From contig QGVC01000131.1 in assembly GCA_003242645.1 (NCBI GenBank), positions 1 through 8,811 on the forward strand: 8,811 nucleotides of DNA, in the 5' to 3' direction. Made by a program: the position numbers and the translations under genes. Below, in pieces: positions 1 to 6,431 of the stretch. Numbering within the stretch: the stretch's first letter is position 1; every line of letters begins with the position of its first letter. The DNA comes from Pseudomonadota bacterium. GTDB taxonomy: Bacteria > Pseudomonadota > Alphaproteobacteria > Rhizobiales > Hyphomicrobiaceae. The notes beneath the pieces were generated by a model. That model was not told where the DNA came from. It saw nothing but the letters and a program-made list of their open reading frames with translations, and did not search any database.

Positions 1-11
1 ATTTTTAAATT

Positions 12-512
12 TCATTCCAAATCGATGACTGATGCCACGTAGACGTCAGCCGCAGTGAATTTGTCCCCAGCAATGAAGCGACGGTCCTTGAGCCACGTTG
101 CCAGCGTATCGAAGGTTCGCTCGAAGGAGCCGTAGCCGAAGCGTCCCTGCATGGCGGGGTCGGGATCCCAACCAACAGCGTGGTTGCTCATTGCGGGCTC
201 GACACATCCTGCCGTGAAGAACAGCCAACGATAGTAAGAGCTGCGCTGGGCGGGCTCCGGTGCAAGCCCGGCTTCAGGAAACGCGTCGGCAAGATAGGCG
301 CAGATGGCGGCCGTCTCGGTCACTACCTCGTTGCCATGGCGAATGGCCGGCACCTTGCCCATTGGATTGATGGAAAGATACTCGGGCGCTTTCATGCTGG
401 TCCCGTACTCGAGCACTTTGAGGGTGTACGGACAGCCGATCTCCTCCAGCATCCAATGCACGATGGCGCCCCGCGATTGCGGGTTCGTGTAGAAGACGAG
501 CTCCTTGTCCAT
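12..512 (-). CDS. Glutathione S-transferase family protein, C-terminus apparently lost by frameshift
   Basis: Cytosolic GST-type protein, expected to bind glutathione and act in detoxification or redox chemistry; the substrate is unknown. The thioredoxin-like N-terminal domain (about 1-80) shows a serine near the start (S13), the cis-proline segment NPMGKVPAI (49-57, P55) and the gamma-glutamyl-binding pair E66-T67. The helical C-terminal domain has the N-capping motif FTAAD (152-156). ATG at 510-512 is chosen because AGGAGG lies 5 bases upstream; the GTG at 516-518 overlaps that site. At 166 residues it is about 35-40 short of the usual 200 or so, and stops just after SVIDLE. One extra G near 17-18 would let the frame continue as GMKFKN, resembling the WGMQFG-like segment I recall following this helix in relatives. 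So this is a frameshifted gene, a sequence error, or a truly short protein. It lies downstream of the HAD gene on the same strand. Confidence 0.85.
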   Translation of the reverse strand: MDKELVFYTNPQSRGAIVHWMLEEIGCPYTLKVLEYGTSMKAPEYLSINPMGKVPAIRHGNEVVTETAAICAYLADAFPEAGLAPEPAQRSSYYRWLFFTAGCVEPAMSNHAVGWDPDPAMQGRFGYGSFERTFDTLATWLKDRRFIAGDKFTAADVYVASVIDLE

Positions 513-517
513 GATCA

Positions 518-523
518 CCTCCT
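518..523 (-). promoter_or_regulatory. Strong Shine-Dalgarno site of the GST gene
   Basis: The minus strand reads AGGAGG, a full match to the anti-SD core, 5 bases before the ATG at 510-512. It overlaps the alternative in-frame GTG at 516-518, which rules against that longer start. Confidence 0.8.
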
Positions 524-550
524 GAGTCGCTCAGCCATATTCTTTAGGAA

Positions 551-574
551 GCCCGCCTTGTCGAGCCAGCGGGC
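551..574. repeat. Small inverted repeat between the HAD and GST genes
   Basis: GCCCGC at 551-556 and GCGGGC at 569-574 form a 6-base-pair stem with a 12-base loop. It lies in the 120-base gap between the HAD stop and the GST start. On the minus strand it is followed by TTCCT, too poor in T to call a terminator. I see no convincing promoter in this gap. Confidence 0.3.
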
Positions 575-632
575 GCGGCGGAGTGCAATAAGGGGGCAGA
601 GAGAAATGGGATTGCGGTGATCGCTTTTTGAT

Positions 633-1604
633 TCAGCGACCTCCGCCCCGCGCAACCTCGCGCTGCACGCGCCAGACTTCCTCCTGAACGCGAATATCAG
701 CGAGGATGCGATCGATGAGCAGGCAGGTACGCCGGAAAAGGTCGGAGCCGCGGCGGTAGTCTGCAGGGGCATAAAAGTCGATGCGGCCGGCCTTGAACAG
801 CTCGATGCATTTTGCCTTCGGCTTGCCCGGCGGATAAACCGCAATCGCATGGCCGCCGTTCTTCCGCATTACGGCCATGGACGGCACGTCAGTGTCGCCG
901 TCTCCGAAATAGATCATGTTCGGAAACGGGATCGGCCGATTTTCCTCGGGCATGTGCTGGTTAATGCTTTCCCGCAGGTCCTCGATCCCCTTGTTGATGC
1001 GGAAGAGGTACTGGGTCTTGCCGGTATCGGTGATGACGCGCTTCGGAAACGGCAAATCGTAGGGGTCGAACCAGTACTCCGAGGCGAAGACGTTATGAAA
1101 ATGCCGGTAGATGGGCGTTCCTTCGATGATTTCTTTCAGACCTGAAGAGATAAGATAGTGACGGAGTGTTACGCCCGTCGTTTCGGCCCGGATCTTCACG
1201 TAGGCGCCCATCGCGTCGAACCACTCCGTGACGCCAGGAAAAAGCTCGACGCTACGGCCGAGCGCCACGAGATCCTCCCGATCGATCCGCACGCCCTTGG
1301 CCTTCGCCTTTTTGTACATGAGGTGCATGTACGTGATCAGGGGATCAGCCGCCTGCTCCCTGGCGAGCCGGTTCGACTCCTCCCAGAACGACCTCGGGTC
1401 CTCTCCGATTTTCGGCAGAAAGGTATACTCCTGCATCGGGCGCGGAGAAAGCGTGCCGTCGAAGTCGTAGACGAGGGCGATGATCTTGCGGTCAAACGTC
1501 TGACGTGCGTTGTTGGAGCCGCGCCCGATCTTGCGGGCACGTGTCAGCGGCACGTCGTCATTTGCCGCGCTCCCCTGCTCTCGATTCAGCACGCCCTCGG
1601 TCAT
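633..1604 (-). CDS. HAD-superfamily phosphatase (phosphoserine phosphatase-like fold)
   Basis: Predicted cytosolic Mg-dependent phosphohydrolase of the haloacid dehalogenase superfamily; the substrate cannot be told. In the 323-residue form, motif I is DFDGT (47-51), with D47 the expected nucleophile and D49 the acid/base. Motif II is LISSG (151-155). K196 in TDTGK may be the motif III lysine. Motif IV is FGDGDTD (233-239). The stretch between motifs I and II (about 55-145) is helical and would be the cap. The first 40 residues before the fold look disordered. ATG at 1604 is preferred because the open frame reaching 1718 would begin close to, and read through, a perfect hairpin at 1678-1707 that fits the end of the neighbouring ompA-like gene. 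The upstream GTGAGA is only a weak ribosome site, so the start is uncertain. The function call is firm at superfamily level only. Confidence 0.85.
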   Translation of the reverse strand: MTEGVLNREQGSAANDDVPLTRARKIGRGSNNARQTFDRKIIALVYDFDGTLSPRPMQEYTFLPKIGEDPRSFWEESNRLAREQAADPLITYMHLMYKKAKAKGVRIDREDLVALGRSVELFPGVTEWFDAMGAYVKIRAETTGVTLRHYLISSGLKEIIEGTPIYRHFHNVFASEYWFDPYDLPFPKRVITDTGKTQYLFRINKGIEDLRESINQHMPEENRPIPFPNMIYFGDGDTDVPSMAVMRKNGGHAIAVYPPGKPKAKCIELFKAGRIDFYAPADYRRGSDLFRRTCLLIDRILADIRVQEEVWRVQREVARGGGR

Positions 1605-1668
1605 GACGTAGATCTCACTTTTCGAGAATCGGCACGCACTGACGGACAGCATCGCGCGATTCGCCAGG

Positions 1669-1707
1669 CAGAATGAAGTCAGCCTCCGGCACAGACCGGA
1701 GGCTGAC
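1669..1707 (-). terminator. Probable terminator of the OmpA-family gene
   Basis: A perfect 12-base-pair inverted repeat (GTCAGCCTCCGG at 1678-1689, CCGGAGGCTGAC at 1696-1707) has a 6-base loop. On the minus strand it begins 26 bases after the OmpA-family stop and is followed by TTCATTCTG, an interrupted T tract. The stem is very stable, but the weak T run leaves termination efficiency uncertain; it could also protect the 3' end of the mRNA. Confidence 0.65.
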
Positions 1708-1733
1708 TCCCTTGGCAACCGTGATGGCTACTC

Positions 1734-3299
1734 TTATGGGCCGGCCCGCGACAGCAACGGCGTGATGCGCAACACCACAACCCGGCGGTTCGCCCGCTCC
1801 GGCTCCTGCGTGTCGATCTTCAGGAACTGCTCCCCGTAGCCCTGGGTGACAAGGTTCTCGGGCGGCACGCCGAACTCCTCCGAAAGAATAGCGGCCACCT
1901 CCTCGGCTCTGCGGTCGGAGAGCGTGAGGTTGAGGTCATCCGGACCAACAGCATCTGTGTGGCCTTCGATCAGGAAGATCTCGTCCGGATTGCGCTCAAG
2001 CAGCTGGTTGATCGCCCGCGCAATACGCTCGAGCTTCGGATACTGGTCCGGAGTGACCTCCCAGGAGCCCAGGTCGAAGTTGATGGTGTTGAGCTCGACC
2101 CGCCTCATGCGTGCGCGCAGCCCATAGTTGTAGCGGACCTCGTCGAGCGAGTAGTCGCGCTCAAGCTCCTCGAGGGGTGGTGCGGAAAGCGCCTCGTAGA
2201 TGTCCTCGTAGGAAGCGTGCTCGTACTCGACGATGTACTTTTCGCGCGGGATGCGCACGACCGGCGGCGGTAAGTCGAGCAGCGCGCCGATGATGAGGCC
2301 GGCCACACTCGGTTTATAGTGACGCCGGTTGTCGATGAGCACGACGATGCGACCATCGCGATAACGCCTATAGCGGCGCAGCAGCCGGTCGTGTGAGTCG
2401 TACTCGGTGATGATTTCGACGCCGCCTGGCCCGGCGAAGATGGTCCGCCTACCGCCGTCGCGCAGCCGCTCGGTCCGCGCGTCACGGAAGCGGCGACGGA
2501 AGCGCTCCTCCTCGTCGTGACGAATGAACGTCTGGCCTTTCTCGCGCACGATCATGCGGCTGTCCGGCTCCTCGATGATCGTGCGGTCACCCTCGACGCG
2601 CTGACGACGCAGCCGCTGAATATCCTCTATGGTGCGGTGCGGCCGGCCAATTCTGCGCTCCTCGCGCGTATCGCGATCTCGGCCGTCTTTACCGTCACCG
2701 CGGCGGTCACCACCTGCCTCGCGGCGCTCACGCCCCGCCTTGTCGCGATCACGTTCATCACTCGCCTTACGTCGACCCGAGCCGGGATCGCCCTTCTTCT
2801 TCTCGGCCGAGTCCCTCGCCTTCTCCTTCAGCGCCTCACGCGCCTTCTCAAGCGCATCCTTGTTGAGAAGCTCGGGCCGGACCGGCGGCCGCGCCTCCAT
2901 ACGTTCGGGCTTCTGCCCGGACGGAGTTACCTGCCGAGACCTATCCTCCCTGCCGTCTCTATCCCTTTCCCTACCGTCTCTATCCCTTTCCGCAGTCGAC
3001 TGCGCACCAGGGCGTGAATCCTGTTGACGACCGCTTCTCCGCGAGTCGTCTTCTCGCGATTGGCTGCGCTCCTGCCGATTGCCCCGTCCTTCCTCACGCT
3101 GGCCACCCTCGCGGCTGCGCCGTCCTTTGCGTTCGTCTTCCTTCTCCTCCTGTCCACGCGCGCCTGGCGCTTGAGCCAGCTGCCAGGGGCCCGCGGCAGA
3201 GACGGCTTGGCTTTCGGTCGCTGAAACACCGCCAGGGCCACTGGTGGCCAGAAAAAATGGCACTGCTGCAATCCAGATAACAGTCCGAACCAATGTCAT
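1734..3299 (-). CDS. Exported OmpA-family peptidoglycan-binding protein with long charged linker
   Basis: Predicted envelope protein that anchors to peptidoglycan through its C-terminal OmpA domain. In the 521-residue form, residues 1-28 look like a signal peptide (hydrophobic core VIWIAAVPFFLA). Residues about 48-290 are extremely rich in Arg, Asp, Glu, Lys and Gly and probably disordered, with a tandem RDRDGRE at 105-111 and 112-118. Residues about 290-395 form a less charged middle part, including a short hydrophobic stretch at 332-349. The OmpA domain (about 400-515) has NTINFD, EGHTD (445-449), LSDRRA (460-465) and NRRV. D449 and R464 are spaced as the diaminopimelate-binding pair of this family. 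ATG at 3299 is chosen because it places the signal peptide at the N-terminus; the frame stays open to 3545 but would bury it. The gene is divergent from the atp operon. There is no classical OmpA beta-barrel here, so the outer-membrane location is inferred. Confidence 0.88.
   Translation of the reverse strand: MTLVRTVIWIAAVPFFLATSGPGGVSATESQAVSAAGPWQLAQAPGARGQEEKEDERKGRRSREGGQREEGRGNRQERSQSREDDSRRSGRQQDSRPGAQSTAERDRDGRERDRDGREDRSRQVTPSGQKPERMEARPPVRPELLNKDALEKAREALKEKARDSAEKKKGDPGSGRRKASDERDRDKAGRERREAGGDRRGDGKDGRDRDTREERRIGRPHRTIEDIQRLRRQRVEGDRTIIEEPDSRMIVREKGQTFIRHDEEERFRRRFRDARTERLRDGGRRTIFAGPGGVEIITEYDSHDRLLRRYRRYRDGRIVVLIDNRRHYKPSVAGLIIGALLDLPPPVVRIPREKYIVEYEHASYEDIYEALSAPPLEELERDYSLDEVRYNYGLRARMRRVELNTINFDLGSWEVTPDQYPKLERIARAINQLLERNPDEIFLIEGHTDAVGPDDLNLTLSDRRAEEVAAILSEEFGVPPENLVTQGYGEQFLKIDTQEPERANRRVVVLRITPLLSRAGP
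2953..2991 (-). repeat. Two-copy 21-base tandem repeat inside the OmpA-family gene
   Basis: The 18-base plus-strand unit CCGTCTCTATCCCTTTCC occurs at 2953-2970 and again, identically, at 2974-2991, giving a period of 21 bases. It encodes the repeated heptapeptide RDRDGRE in the charged region. Identity at the DNA level suggests a recent in-frame duplication. Confidence 0.85.
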
Positions 3300-3398
3300 T
3301 TCTTGAGGCTCTCTTGGCTGAGCTTGCTCAACTTTCTCAGTCAAGTGGCGCCGCAAATTGTGACGGTTGTTTGTTGTTTCGGTCCGCTTCCTGCGCAC

Positions 3399-3415
3399 GA
3401 TCGGCTCGGCCGATC
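3399..3415. promoter_or_regulatory. Palindrome in the ompA-like/atp divergent region, possible operator
   Basis: GATCGGC-TCG-GCCGATC is a perfect 7+7 inverted repeat with a 3-base centre, typical in size for a dimeric regulator site. It lies 100 bases upstream of the OmpA-family start and about 90 bases upstream of the atp -35 box. Its binding protein is unknown, and chance is possible in DNA this rich in GC. Confidence 0.35.
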
Positions 3416-3464
3416 CAGCGCCTTCTGGCCGCCCTGAAGCCGCTCTCCCCACACCTGCGCGGTT

Positions 3465-3480
3465 TCGCCATACCTGGCGA
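3465..3480. promoter_or_regulatory. Palindrome upstream of the atp promoter, possible activator or repressor site
   Basis: TCGCCA-tacc-TGGCGA is a perfect 6+6 inverted repeat with a 4-base spacer. It ends 24 bases before the atp -35 hexamer, so its centre falls near -67 relative to a start site at about 3540, a common place for an activator. No known regulator motif is recognised. Confidence 0.4.
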
Positions 3481-3504
3481 CCGGTTCTCGGGTATGTCGT
3501 TTCC

Positions 3505-3533
3505 TTGACACCCCCCGGGGGCCCCACTAAGGT
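3505..3533 (+). promoter_or_regulatory. Predicted sigma70-type promoter of the F0 ATP synthase operon
   Basis: The -35 box TTGACA (3505-3510) is a perfect consensus. After exactly 17 bases comes TAAGGT (3528-3533) as the -10 box, which keeps the first TA and last T of TATAAT. Transcription would start near 3540, leaving a leader of about 55 bases before atpI. The spacer is almost pure G and C, with runs of six C, five G and four C that make overlapping palindromes. This is the best promoter visible in the window and fits a constitutively needed operon. Confidence 0.7.
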
Positions 3534-3595
3534 GCGCGCCGTCAATTATCCCGCCGTGCATCGGCCCAACCTCAAGAGTTCGGGCGAGTGTCGCC

Positions 3596-4000
3596 ATGTC
3601 TGACAGCGACGAGGACCACGGCTCGGGACGCGGAGAGATCAGCCGTGAGGATCGTGAGGCGCTGAAAGCGCGCGCGGCCAGGATCGGTAGCCGCCTCGAG
3701 CAGGTCAAAGCGAGACGGGCGCCTCAGCTCGACAGTGCCGCAAGAGGGGCTGCTTTCGGGCAGGCCTTTAAGATCGCGATTGAGCTTGTGGTGGGGGTTT
3801 CGTTCGGCGGTCTGGTTGGCTGGACGCTCGACCGATATTTCGGCTCGACGCCCTGGCTATTGGTGCTGTTTCTCGTGCTCGGCTTTACCGCCGGCATGCT
3901 GAACGTGGTGCGCAGCGCCCGGCGCATGCAGGCAGAAGCGGAGCCGTTGCAACGGGCGGCACCCTCCGTGGAATCGGACGACGAGGACGAGGACAGGTAG
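3596..4000 (+). CDS. atpI: AtpI, F0F1 ATP synthase assembly protein I
   Basis: Small membrane protein encoded first in the F0 operon. Members of the AtpI family help assemble the c-ring and have been linked to Mg handling; they are not part of the finished enzyme. The 134-residue product has a charged N-terminal region (1-57), two membrane segments (about 58-78 and 87-106) joined by a short loop with DRYFGSTPW, and a very acidic tail ending SDDEDEDR. The two-helix hairpin and the place directly before atpB identify it, since the sequence itself is poorly conserved. The ribosome site is weak (GGGCGAG), but ATG 3596 is the first sensible start after the promoter. Its stop overlaps the ribosome site of atpB, which suggests coupled translation. 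Confidence 0.9.
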   Translation: MSDSDEDHGSGRGEISREDREALKARAARIGSRLEQVKARRAPQLDSAARGAAFGQAFKIAIELVVGVSFGGLVGWTLDRYFGSTPWLLVLFLVLGFTAGMLNVVRSARRMQAEAEPLQRAAPSVESDDEDEDR

Positions 4001-4004
4001 GGGG
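3999..4004 (+). promoter_or_regulatory. Ribosome binding site supporting a GTG start for atpB
   Basis: AGGGGG lies 7 bases before the GTG at 4012 and overlaps the TAG stop of atpI (3998-4000). Its spacing supports GTG 4012 over the in-frame ATG at 4048 and points to translational coupling between atpI and atpB. Confidence 0.6.
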
Positions 4005-4011
4005 CGAGAAG

Positions 4012-4761
4012 GTGGCGACTGGCGCTGCGGATGGGGCCCACAGCCCCATGCATCAATTCGAGATTAATCGTCTGGCCGAGATCGAGATCTTCGGCATCGA
4101 TGCCTCGTTCACGAACTCGTCCCTGTTCATGGTTCTGGGCGTTGCGTTGATCACGGGTTTCTTCGCCCTTGCCATGAATGGCCGCTCGCTCGTGCCGACG
4201 CGAATGCAATCCGTGGCTGAACTCTGTTACGAGTTCGTCGCCAATATGGTGCGCGAGAACGTCGGCCAAGCGGGGATGAAGTACTTCCCCTTCGTTTTCA
4301 CGCTGTTCACGTACATCCTGGTGATGAACCTGCTCGGGATGATCCCGTACTCGTTTACAGTCACCAGCCATATCATCGTCACGTTTGCCCTGGCGGCCCT
4401 CGTCTTCGTGGTGGTGACAGCCATCGGCTTTGCGCGGCACGGCCTCGGCTATTTGAAGCTTTTCGTGCCTGAGGGCGTGCCGATCTGGCTTATGCCTCTC
4501 ATCGTACCGATCGAGCTCATCTCTTATCTCATTCGCCCCATCAGCCTCTCGGTACGTCTCTTCGCCAACATGATGGCCGGCCACACGATGCTGAAGGTTT
4601 TTGCCGGCTTCGTCGTCAGCCTTGGGATTTTCGGCTTTGCGCCGCTTTTGTTCACGGTTGCCTTTACGGGACTCGAGTTCGTGGTCGCGTTCCTGCAGGC
4701 GTTCATCTTCGCAGTGCTGACCTGCATCTACCTCAATGACGCAGTGAACATGCACCACTGA
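4012..4761 (+). CDS. atpB: F0F1 ATP synthase subunit a (proton channel)
   Basis: Subunit a forms the two proton half-channels against the rotating c-ring in the inner membrane. The 249-residue product has the expected length and several hydrophobic helices. The segment [17 protein letters not shown] holds the essential arginine R182, matching R210 of E. coli. H191 and E222 stand where E. coli has E219 and H245: the swapped pair known from mitochondria and alphaproteobacteria. Q229 in LQAFIF matches E. coli Q252. The N-terminal MHQFEI with FTNSSLFM is typical of alphaproteobacterial subunits. The start is GTG with a spaced ribosome site; ATG 4048 would remove only 12 residues. It is 11 bases downstream of atpI and 69 bases upstream of atpE. 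Confidence 0.97.
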   Translation: MATGAADGAHSPMHQFEINRLAEIEIFGIDASFTNSSLFMVLGVALITGFFALAMNGRSLVPTRMQSVAELCYEFVANMVRENVGQAGMKYFPFVFTLFTYILVMNLLGMIPYSFTVTSHIIVTFALAALVFVVVTAIGFARHGLGYLKLFVPEGVPIWLMPLIVPIELISYLIRPISLSVRLFANMMAGHTMLKVFAGFVVSLGIFGFAPLLFTVAFTGLEFVVAFLQAFIFAVLTCIYLNDAVNMHH

Positions 4762-4769
4762 AGCCATGG

Positions 4770-4788
4770 GCCCCCCATTTTCGGGGGC
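4770..4788 (+). promoter_or_regulatory. Stem-loop between atpB and atpE
   Basis: GCCCCC (4770-4775) and GGGGGC (4783-4788) pair perfectly around a 7-base loop, 9 bases after the atpB stop. The following TAGTTCATTTTC is only moderately T-rich, so this looks more like an mRNA processing or stability element, or a partial terminator, than a full stop. A competing small pairing ATGGG/CCCAT (4766-4778) is possible. It precedes the gene needed in highest copy. Confidence 0.6.
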
Positions 4789-4830
4789 TAGTTCATTTTC
4801 AACTCTGTGACCTCTGAAGGGAGACTGTAA

Positions 4831-5055
4831 ATGGATCCGACGGCTGCCAAATTCATCGGTGCGGGCTTGGCCTGCTTCGCCCTCATCGGTGCAGGCATCG
4901 GCATCGGCAATATCTTCGGCAACTATCTGTCAGGCGCGCTGCGCAACCCGTCCGCAGCTCCGGGCCAGTTCACGAACCTGCTGATCGGGTTTGCTCTCGC
5001 CGAGGCGACCGGCCTGTTCGGCCTGCTTATCGCGCTCATCATCCTTTTCGGTTGA
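4831..5055 (+). CDS. atpE: F0F1 ATP synthase subunit c (c-ring proteolipid)
   Basis: Subunit c is the proton-carrying hairpin that forms the rotor ring. The 74-residue product consists of two membrane helices joined by the polar loop ALRNPSA (36-42), which contacts the F1 central stalk. Helix 1 has the close-packing glycine pattern GAGIGIG (20-26). Helix 2 has the ion-binding glutamate E58 in [11 protein letters not shown] see no second polar ligand set typical of sodium enzymes, so a proton ring is inferred. Translation starts at ATG 4831 behind AAGGGAG with a 7-base spacer, the strongest ribosome site of the operon, as expected for a protein made in 10 or more copies per complex. Stem-loops lie on both sides of the gene. 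Confidence 0.98.
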   Translation: MDPTAAKFIGAGLACFALIGAGIGIGNIFGNYLSGALRNPSAAPGQFTNLLIGFALAEATGLFGLLIALIILFG

Positions 5056-5062
5056 CCTGGAA

Positions 5063-5090
5063 GTCGATTTCGAGATTGCTCGCGATCGAC
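5063..5090 (+). promoter_or_regulatory. Stem-loop between atpE and atpF'
   Basis: GTCGAT (5063-5068) pairs with ATCGAC (5085-5090), and inside it CGAG (5071-5074) pairs with CTCG (5079-5082) around the tetraloop ATTG. One G-U pair and one mismatch lie between the two stems. It starts 8 bases after the atpE stop and has no T tract, so it could protect the 3' end of an atpE-containing transcript rather than terminate. Confidence 0.55.
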
Positions 5091-5109
5091 CATCCGCGCG
5101 GAGACTGCC

Positions 5110-5658
5110 ATGTTAGCTAGCCTTGTCGTGCTCGCCACGACAGCAGCAGAGGCGGCGGAGCAAAGCGGTGGGCTTCCTCAGCTCCACGCGCCAGATTTCG
5201 CGCCGCAGCTGGTCTGGCTCGCGATCACCTTCGGTGCGCTCTACTTTATTCTGTCTCGCTGGTCGTTGCCTCGCATCGCCGAGGTGATCGAGGAGCGTCA
5301 GAACCGCATTCAGCGGGATCTGGACGAAGCGGAGCGCCTGAAGAGCGAGACGGAGAAGGCACTAGCGGCTTACGAGCAGGAGCTTGCCGCCGCGCGTAGC
5401 CGTGCCAGCTCGATCGCTCGTGAGATGCGGGAGAAGCTGGCCGCCGAAGTCGAGGAGGAGCGCGCACGGGTCGAGGCTCAAATCCAGGCGAAGCTCGCGG
5501 ATGCCGAAAAGCGCATTGCGGAGATGAAATCTGCTGCGCTTGGCCAGATCAACCAGATTGCCACCGAAACGGCGGGATTGATCGTGGAGAAGCTTATCGG
5601 CGCCGAAGTGAGTGCTGAGGAGGCTCGCCGCGCGCTCGAGCCGGTGCCCGGGGAGTAG
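5110..5658 (+). CDS. atpF': F0F1 ATP synthase subunit b' (peripheral stalk)
   Basis: One of two b-type subunits that form the heterodimeric peripheral stalk holding F1 still while the rotor turns. The 182-residue product has an N-terminal extension of about 28 residues containing LVVLATTAAEAA, then a membrane segment (about 29-50, PDFAPQLVWLAITFGALYF), and then a long charged coiled coil (about 57-165) ending near KLIGAEVS. The extension before the membrane helix and the place before atpF mark it as b' rather than b. The ribosome site GGAG lies 6 bases before ATG 5110. Its last codons contain the ribosome site of atpF, so the two stalk genes are probably translated together, in keeping with a one-to-one partner. 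Some databases name this gene atpG or atpX. Confidence 0.93.
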   Translation: MLASLVVLATTAAEAAEQSGGLPQLHAPDFAPQLVWLAITFGALYFILSRWSLPRIAEVIEERQNRIQRDLDEAERLKSETEKALAAYEQELAAARSRASSIAREMREKLAAEVEEERARVEAQIQAKLADAEKRIAEMKSAALGQINQIATETAGLIVEKLIGAEVSAEEARRALEPVPGE

Positions 5659-5663
5659 TCAGC

Positions 5664-6155
5664 ATGTCGATCTTCGCAACGGCCGAGTTCTGGGTTGCAG
5701 TAGCCTTCTTCGCGTTCATCGGCTTACTCGTCTACTACAACGTGCCGAGCATGATCGCTAAGGCGCTCGACAGCCGCGCCGACGCAATCCGTCAAGAGCT
5801 CGACGAGGCGCGCCGTCTTCGCGAGGAGGCCCAGCAGCTCCTCAACGACTACCTGCGCAAGCGCCGTGAGGCCGAAGAGGAAGCAAGAGCTATCATCGAG
5901 CAGGCCAAGCTCGAAGCCGAGGCGCTGGCAGCGGAGACCCGTCGAAATCTGCAAGAGAGCCTCGAGCGTCAGACCAAGCTGGCCGAAGAGAAAATTGCTC
6001 GGGCGGAAGCTGAAGCGCTCAATGAGGTGCGCGCAGCTGCGGTCGACAGCGCCATTGCTGCCGCTGAGCGCATCATAAAGAGCAAGGTCACGCCCGAGGT
6101 GAATGCTCGCCTTGTGGATCAAAGCATGAGCGAGCTGAAGCGCAAGCTCAACTGA
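5664..6155 (+). CDS. atpF: F0F1 ATP synthase subunit b (peripheral stalk)
   Basis: Partner of b' in the peripheral stalk. The 163-residue product begins with a membrane helix (about 5-26, AEFWVAVAFFAFIGLLVYY) and continues as a charged coiled coil to its end, with the conserved-looking start SRADAIRQELDEARRLREEA (38-57). The C-terminal part (from about 130, VDSAIAAAERIIKSK) should contact the delta subunit on F1. ATG 5664 follows GGGGAG (5650-5655), which overlaps the end of atpF'; only 5 bases separate the genes. An intrinsic terminator starts 1 base after the stop, so this is the last gene of the operon. The F1 genes (usually atpHAGDC) must be elsewhere, as is usual in alphaproteobacteria. 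Confidence 0.95.
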   Translation: MSIFATAEFWVAVAFFAFIGLLVYYNVPSMIAKALDSRADAIRQELDEARRLREEAQQLLNDYLRKRREAEEEARAIIEQAKLEAEALAAETRRNLQESLERQTKLAEEKIARAEAEALNEVRAAAVDSAIAAAERIIKSKVTPEVNARLVDQSMSELKRKLN

Positions 6156-6156
6156 G

Positions 6157-6178
6157 GGGCCGGTTTTCGGCCCTTTTT
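6157..6178 (+). terminator. Intrinsic terminator of the F0 operon
   Basis: GGGCCG (6157-6162) and CGGCCC (6168-6173) pair perfectly around the 5-base loop GTTTT and are followed at once by TTTTT (6174-6178). This is a textbook rho-independent terminator directly after the atpF stop. Confidence 0.93.
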
Positions 6179-6318
6179 ACTTTCTAGGTGACGCCCGCAC
6201 CCCAAAGTCCTATTGCAAGTTCTCTGCGGTTGAGGAGGCGACTCCGGTTCCCCTCACCACCTAGGCACGCCTCCTCACGGCAGCTTTGAGCCGCCACTTT
6301 CGGCCCACCCGCTCGCTG

Positions 6319-6343
6319 TTGCGCCGAAATCCTGGCGGCGCAA
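6319..6343. repeat. Inverted repeat upstream of the secreted Pro/Arg-rich protein gene
   Basis: TTGCGCCG (6319-6326) and CGGCGCAA (6336-6343) form a perfect 8-base-pair stem with a 9-base loop, extended by one G-T pair. It lies in the gap from 6179 to 6431, about 90 bases before the next start. There is no T tract on either side. It could be an operator or leader structure. I see no other gene and no convincing -35/-10 pair in this gap. Confidence 0.45.
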
Positions 6344-6431
6344 TCGCTGCTGCCTCGTCCGGGTTGTCTTAACAAGGAACATCCTCGCGGCCGAAGCGTT
6401 GCTTGCCGGACGTCACTCGGAAGAGGTAGCA

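Noticed and set aside
3300..3545. N-terminal extension of the OmpA-family protein by 82 residues
   Set aside because: It would bury an obvious signal peptide and run almost to the atp -10 box; the extension is Arg-rich and looks non-coding.
4182..4761. Unusual residues H191 and E222 in AtpB compared with E. coli
   Set aside because: This His/Glu swap is the known arrangement in alphaproteobacteria and mitochondria, so it is not novel.
3724..4767. Long 347-residue open frame antisense to atpI and atpB
   Set aside because: It is the mirror of well-identified atp genes in GC-rich DNA and has no recognisable domain or ribosome site.
3596..6155. Missing F1 genes as evidence of a broken or novel ATP synthase
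   Set aside because: Separate F0 and F1 operons are normal in alphaproteobacteria, and the clear terminator shows the F0 unit is complete.
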